A DNA stretch of 15,285 nt from assembly GCA_902984215.1 (NCBI GenBank), contig CADWAF010004735.1:1-15285 (forward strand). Reading direction: 5' to 3'. The stretch's first letter is position 1; the number at the start of each line of letters is the position of its first letter. The notes beneath the pieces were generated by a model. The model was not told where the DNA came from. It ran no database searches and saw only the letters and a program-made list of their open reading frames with translations. This DNA comes from Willaertia magna (Eukaryota; Heterolobosea; Eutetramitea; Acrasida; Naegleriidae). The translations under genes were made by a program, and so were the position numbers. This document shows positions 13,408 through 15,285 of this stretch, piece by piece.

Positions 13408-15251
13408 CTAATGTTCTAATGACAATAAGTGATCTATGAAAGATTTAACAGTTTTGGCAAAATTTGCTGCCTCTTCCTTTCCCATGACTGGAAGGAAAGA
13501 TATAAGTGTTAAAGTTAATTTGCTTTCTAAATCTTCATGTTCTGGTAGGGTGTTGGCAATGATAAGAAATCCTGAAGCATATAACCTCGGATCTCCCATT
13601 GTAATCATATCATGTAAAGAAATTGCATTTTGACCGTCAATATAGTACTTTCTTTTAACATCAGCAACTAAGGTGTTTGTAAATAGCAGATTTGACATTT
13701 GTCCTCTACTGTAAATGGAATTGTCAAGTAGACCGTTAATAAAAGAATTTTCAATTACATTACTTGGTAAATATCTGATAGCTCTAACAGTGCGGTGAGC
13801 GTTATCATGATGTTCGTGAGCTACTTTCTTTGCAATATTAAGAATAGTAGAAGTGATTTTTTTCTTGTGTTCCTTATTAGAAGTTTCGTCTAACGACAAA
13901 AGAAATTCATAATCCTTAATATTGTCAACACTGTGCTTAAAATTTAAAATAAACGCTTGGAATGACATGTTCTTTGATGCCTCATGTTTTTTGAGAAGGT
14001 TTGCAAAACTATTTAAAATTAAGTTAAAATGTTAAAAGTTAAAACTTACTTGAAACTATATTCTCCAGCGTAATGGAATGGTCCTTCTTTCTTTCCTTTA
14101 AGTTGAGCACATCTCATTTGAGATAAAACAAACAAAGAAACAAACAATGGATTTAAAGTGATATGATGTTTCTTTGCTAATTTCTTTAAGTGATGAATTT
14201 CTTTTTGTAATAATTGAATTTGGTGAATATTACACTCTCTGTCAAAGTAAGGGACTTTTGCTTTGTCTGACTGAAATTCTTTTGATAATAAGGATTTGTC
14301 AGTTTTTGACTTTAATACTTTTTGTTGTAAAATCATATTTACTAAATCCTTAACAAACAATAATTTATCTTTAACCTTCTCTGTTAAAGGAGCGTTTTCA
14401 GGAAGTTTAACCAAGTTTTCTCCAACATGACTCAATTGATATTTTCTTTCTCTCAATTGCTTTTCAGCTAACTTTAAATGTTTCTCTTTAATTACATTTG
14501 ACATTTCTGTAAATATTTCATTAGCCAAACAGTTCATTGTAACCCCGTCACCAATTGCGTGATGAAAATAGAAAATCAATATTACATCTAAACTGTTTGA
14601 CGGTTCTGTTTTAGGGACAATGTAGTAAAATGCTTTAAAAAGAGGTTCACTAATATCTCTAACTCTATTGCTTACTAAATTTGTCATTATACCATGAGTT
14701 TTCACATACCAACCATCATTAGTAAATCCATCATCAAATTCTTCTTTAAAAGGGTAATTTAAATGACTTAAATCTAATGGATGTATTTCAATCTCTTTAA
14801 TTTTATCATAAACCACAAAGTAGAATTCCTCACTTTTTAATGCACTGTCATTATTCTTTCCTTTGTGAACTACTTCAGCTTGTAACAATGGATGTTGGCT
14901 TTGAACAATTGACAAGGCTTCTTTTAATATTTCCTCTAAATATTCCTTGGCATCAACATCCGTATTATTTGGAAGAAAAGGGATGGTAATCTTGGTAAAT
15001 CTTGTTTGATTTCCAAACCCACTGATCATGGATGTTTTCATTAATGTTCTTTCTAAATTAGTAAGCTTTCTTTCGCTAAGTACTTTGGAAAATGAGGTAG
15101 TGACGGTGTGAAAGTTTTTAGCACAAAAGTAATCTGATTTAAAATTATTTACAACTAATCGCTGGTTAGAGGAGACCTTTGTGTTAAATACATTCCTTCC
15201 AATAACCATGCCTGTAAGTTGTTTACACTTGAGTTTTGGGAGGAGAGTCAT
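13408..15251 (-). CDS. HHxxxDG acyltransferase, condensation/wax-ester-synthase type (two exons)
   Basis: Exons 15251-14050 and 14008-13408 join in frame into a 600-residue protein; unspliced, they look like separate proteins of 401 and 186 residues. The catalytic HHxxxDG motif is HHAIGDG at 230-236. A domain start like LSERKLTNLERTL is at about 58-70 and ALSIVQSQHPLL at 112-123, the AL...HPLL helix typical of the superfamily. Exon 2 supplies the C-terminal lobe (SNLLFTNTLVADV and LTLTLISFLPVMGKEEAANF segments). The superfamily includes NRPS condensation domains, wax ester/DGAT enzymes, PapA and alcohol acetyltransferases; substrates cannot be told from sequence. Residues 1-55 are basic, Ser/Thr-rich and almost without acidic residues, possibly a mitochondrial presequence. 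The frame is open to the window edge, and the ATG at 15251 lacks the usual A-rich context, so the start is uncertain. Confidence 0.85.
14009..14049 (-). other. 41-nt spliceosomal intron
   Basis: On the minus strand the interval begins GTAAGT and ends AAATAG. Its removal joins the acyltransferase N-terminal frame to the downstream frame without a stop: the junction codon is AAT, followed by 13 sense codons before the first internal Met of the downstream frame. The upstream frame otherwise stops at a TAA made by the donor site itself. Confidence 0.88.
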
Positions 15252-15285
15252 AGCGAGATGGGAAACTATTTCTTTTGTTTTTTTA

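Noticed and set aside
13408..13968. Independent 186-residue orphan protein
   Set aside because: Its frame continues upstream through an acceptor site into the acyltransferase exon, and its sequence fits that enzyme's C-terminal lobe.
1..15285. tRNA, rRNA, CRISPR array, bacterial operon or viral genes
   Set aside because: Looked for by eye on both strands. No tRNA T-loop with matching stems, no spaced direct repeats and no capsid, polymerase or integrase motifs were seen.

Overview
The window is nuclear DNA from an AT-rich eukaryotic microbe. Three things point that way. It carries eukaryote-only families: an OCRL/INPP5B-type phosphatase, SAYSD1, an F-box protein, a SEP/UBX protein and a mitochondrial-type ribosomal protein uL4. 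It has tiny GTAAGT...AG introns of 41 and 46 nt. Asn/Ser-rich low-complexity tracts sit inside the proteins. Stop codons are almost all TAA, and most start codons follow a run of A's. This fits a free-living amoeboid protist (heterolobosean or dictyostelid-like), but the sequence alone does not fix the lineage. The uL4m gene argues that the organism has translating mitochondria.

Layout. Positions 1-9060 hold five loci, all on the minus strand: the 5' part of an unrecognised acidic protein cut by the window edge (1-332); a SAYSVFN-domain (SAYSD1-like) membrane protein (537-950); a 1.2 kb almost pure A/T island (about 1081-2290) inside a 1.5 kb gene-free gap; a large protein combining two CUE-like segments, an F-box and about eight membrane helices (2432-4681); a coiled-coil/SEP/UBX protein whose SEP and UBX parts lie in different frames (4802-6014); and an OCRL-like inositol polyphosphate 5-phosphatase with ASH and RhoGAP domains (6112-9060). 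A divergent promoter region (9061-9309) separates these from a plus-strand series: mitochondrial uL4 (9310-10317), an ETHE1-type persulfide dioxygenase (10508-11218), a Ser/Asn-rich protein of unknown function (11725-12462) with a leader full of short upstream ORFs, and a spliced five-zinc-knuckle protein resembling Air1/2-ZCCHC7 (12645-13278). The last gene is a spliced minus-strand HHxxxDG acyltransferase (13408-15251) that converges on the zinc-knuckle gene.

How the genes relate. They are mostly independent housekeeping genes with separate promoters, not an operon. Three minus-strand neighbours (SAYSD1-like, CUE/F-box membrane protein, SEP-UBX protein) belong to ubiquitin/UFM1/p97-linked families that could act at the ER; that link is inferred from families only. 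I found no mobile element, CRISPR array, tRNA or rRNA. The most useful corrections to a simple ORF reading are two spliced genes (one joins what look like two separate ORFs), the split SEP/UBX frame, and three starts moved to real ATG codons (6014, 9310, and the edge-truncated gene at 332).
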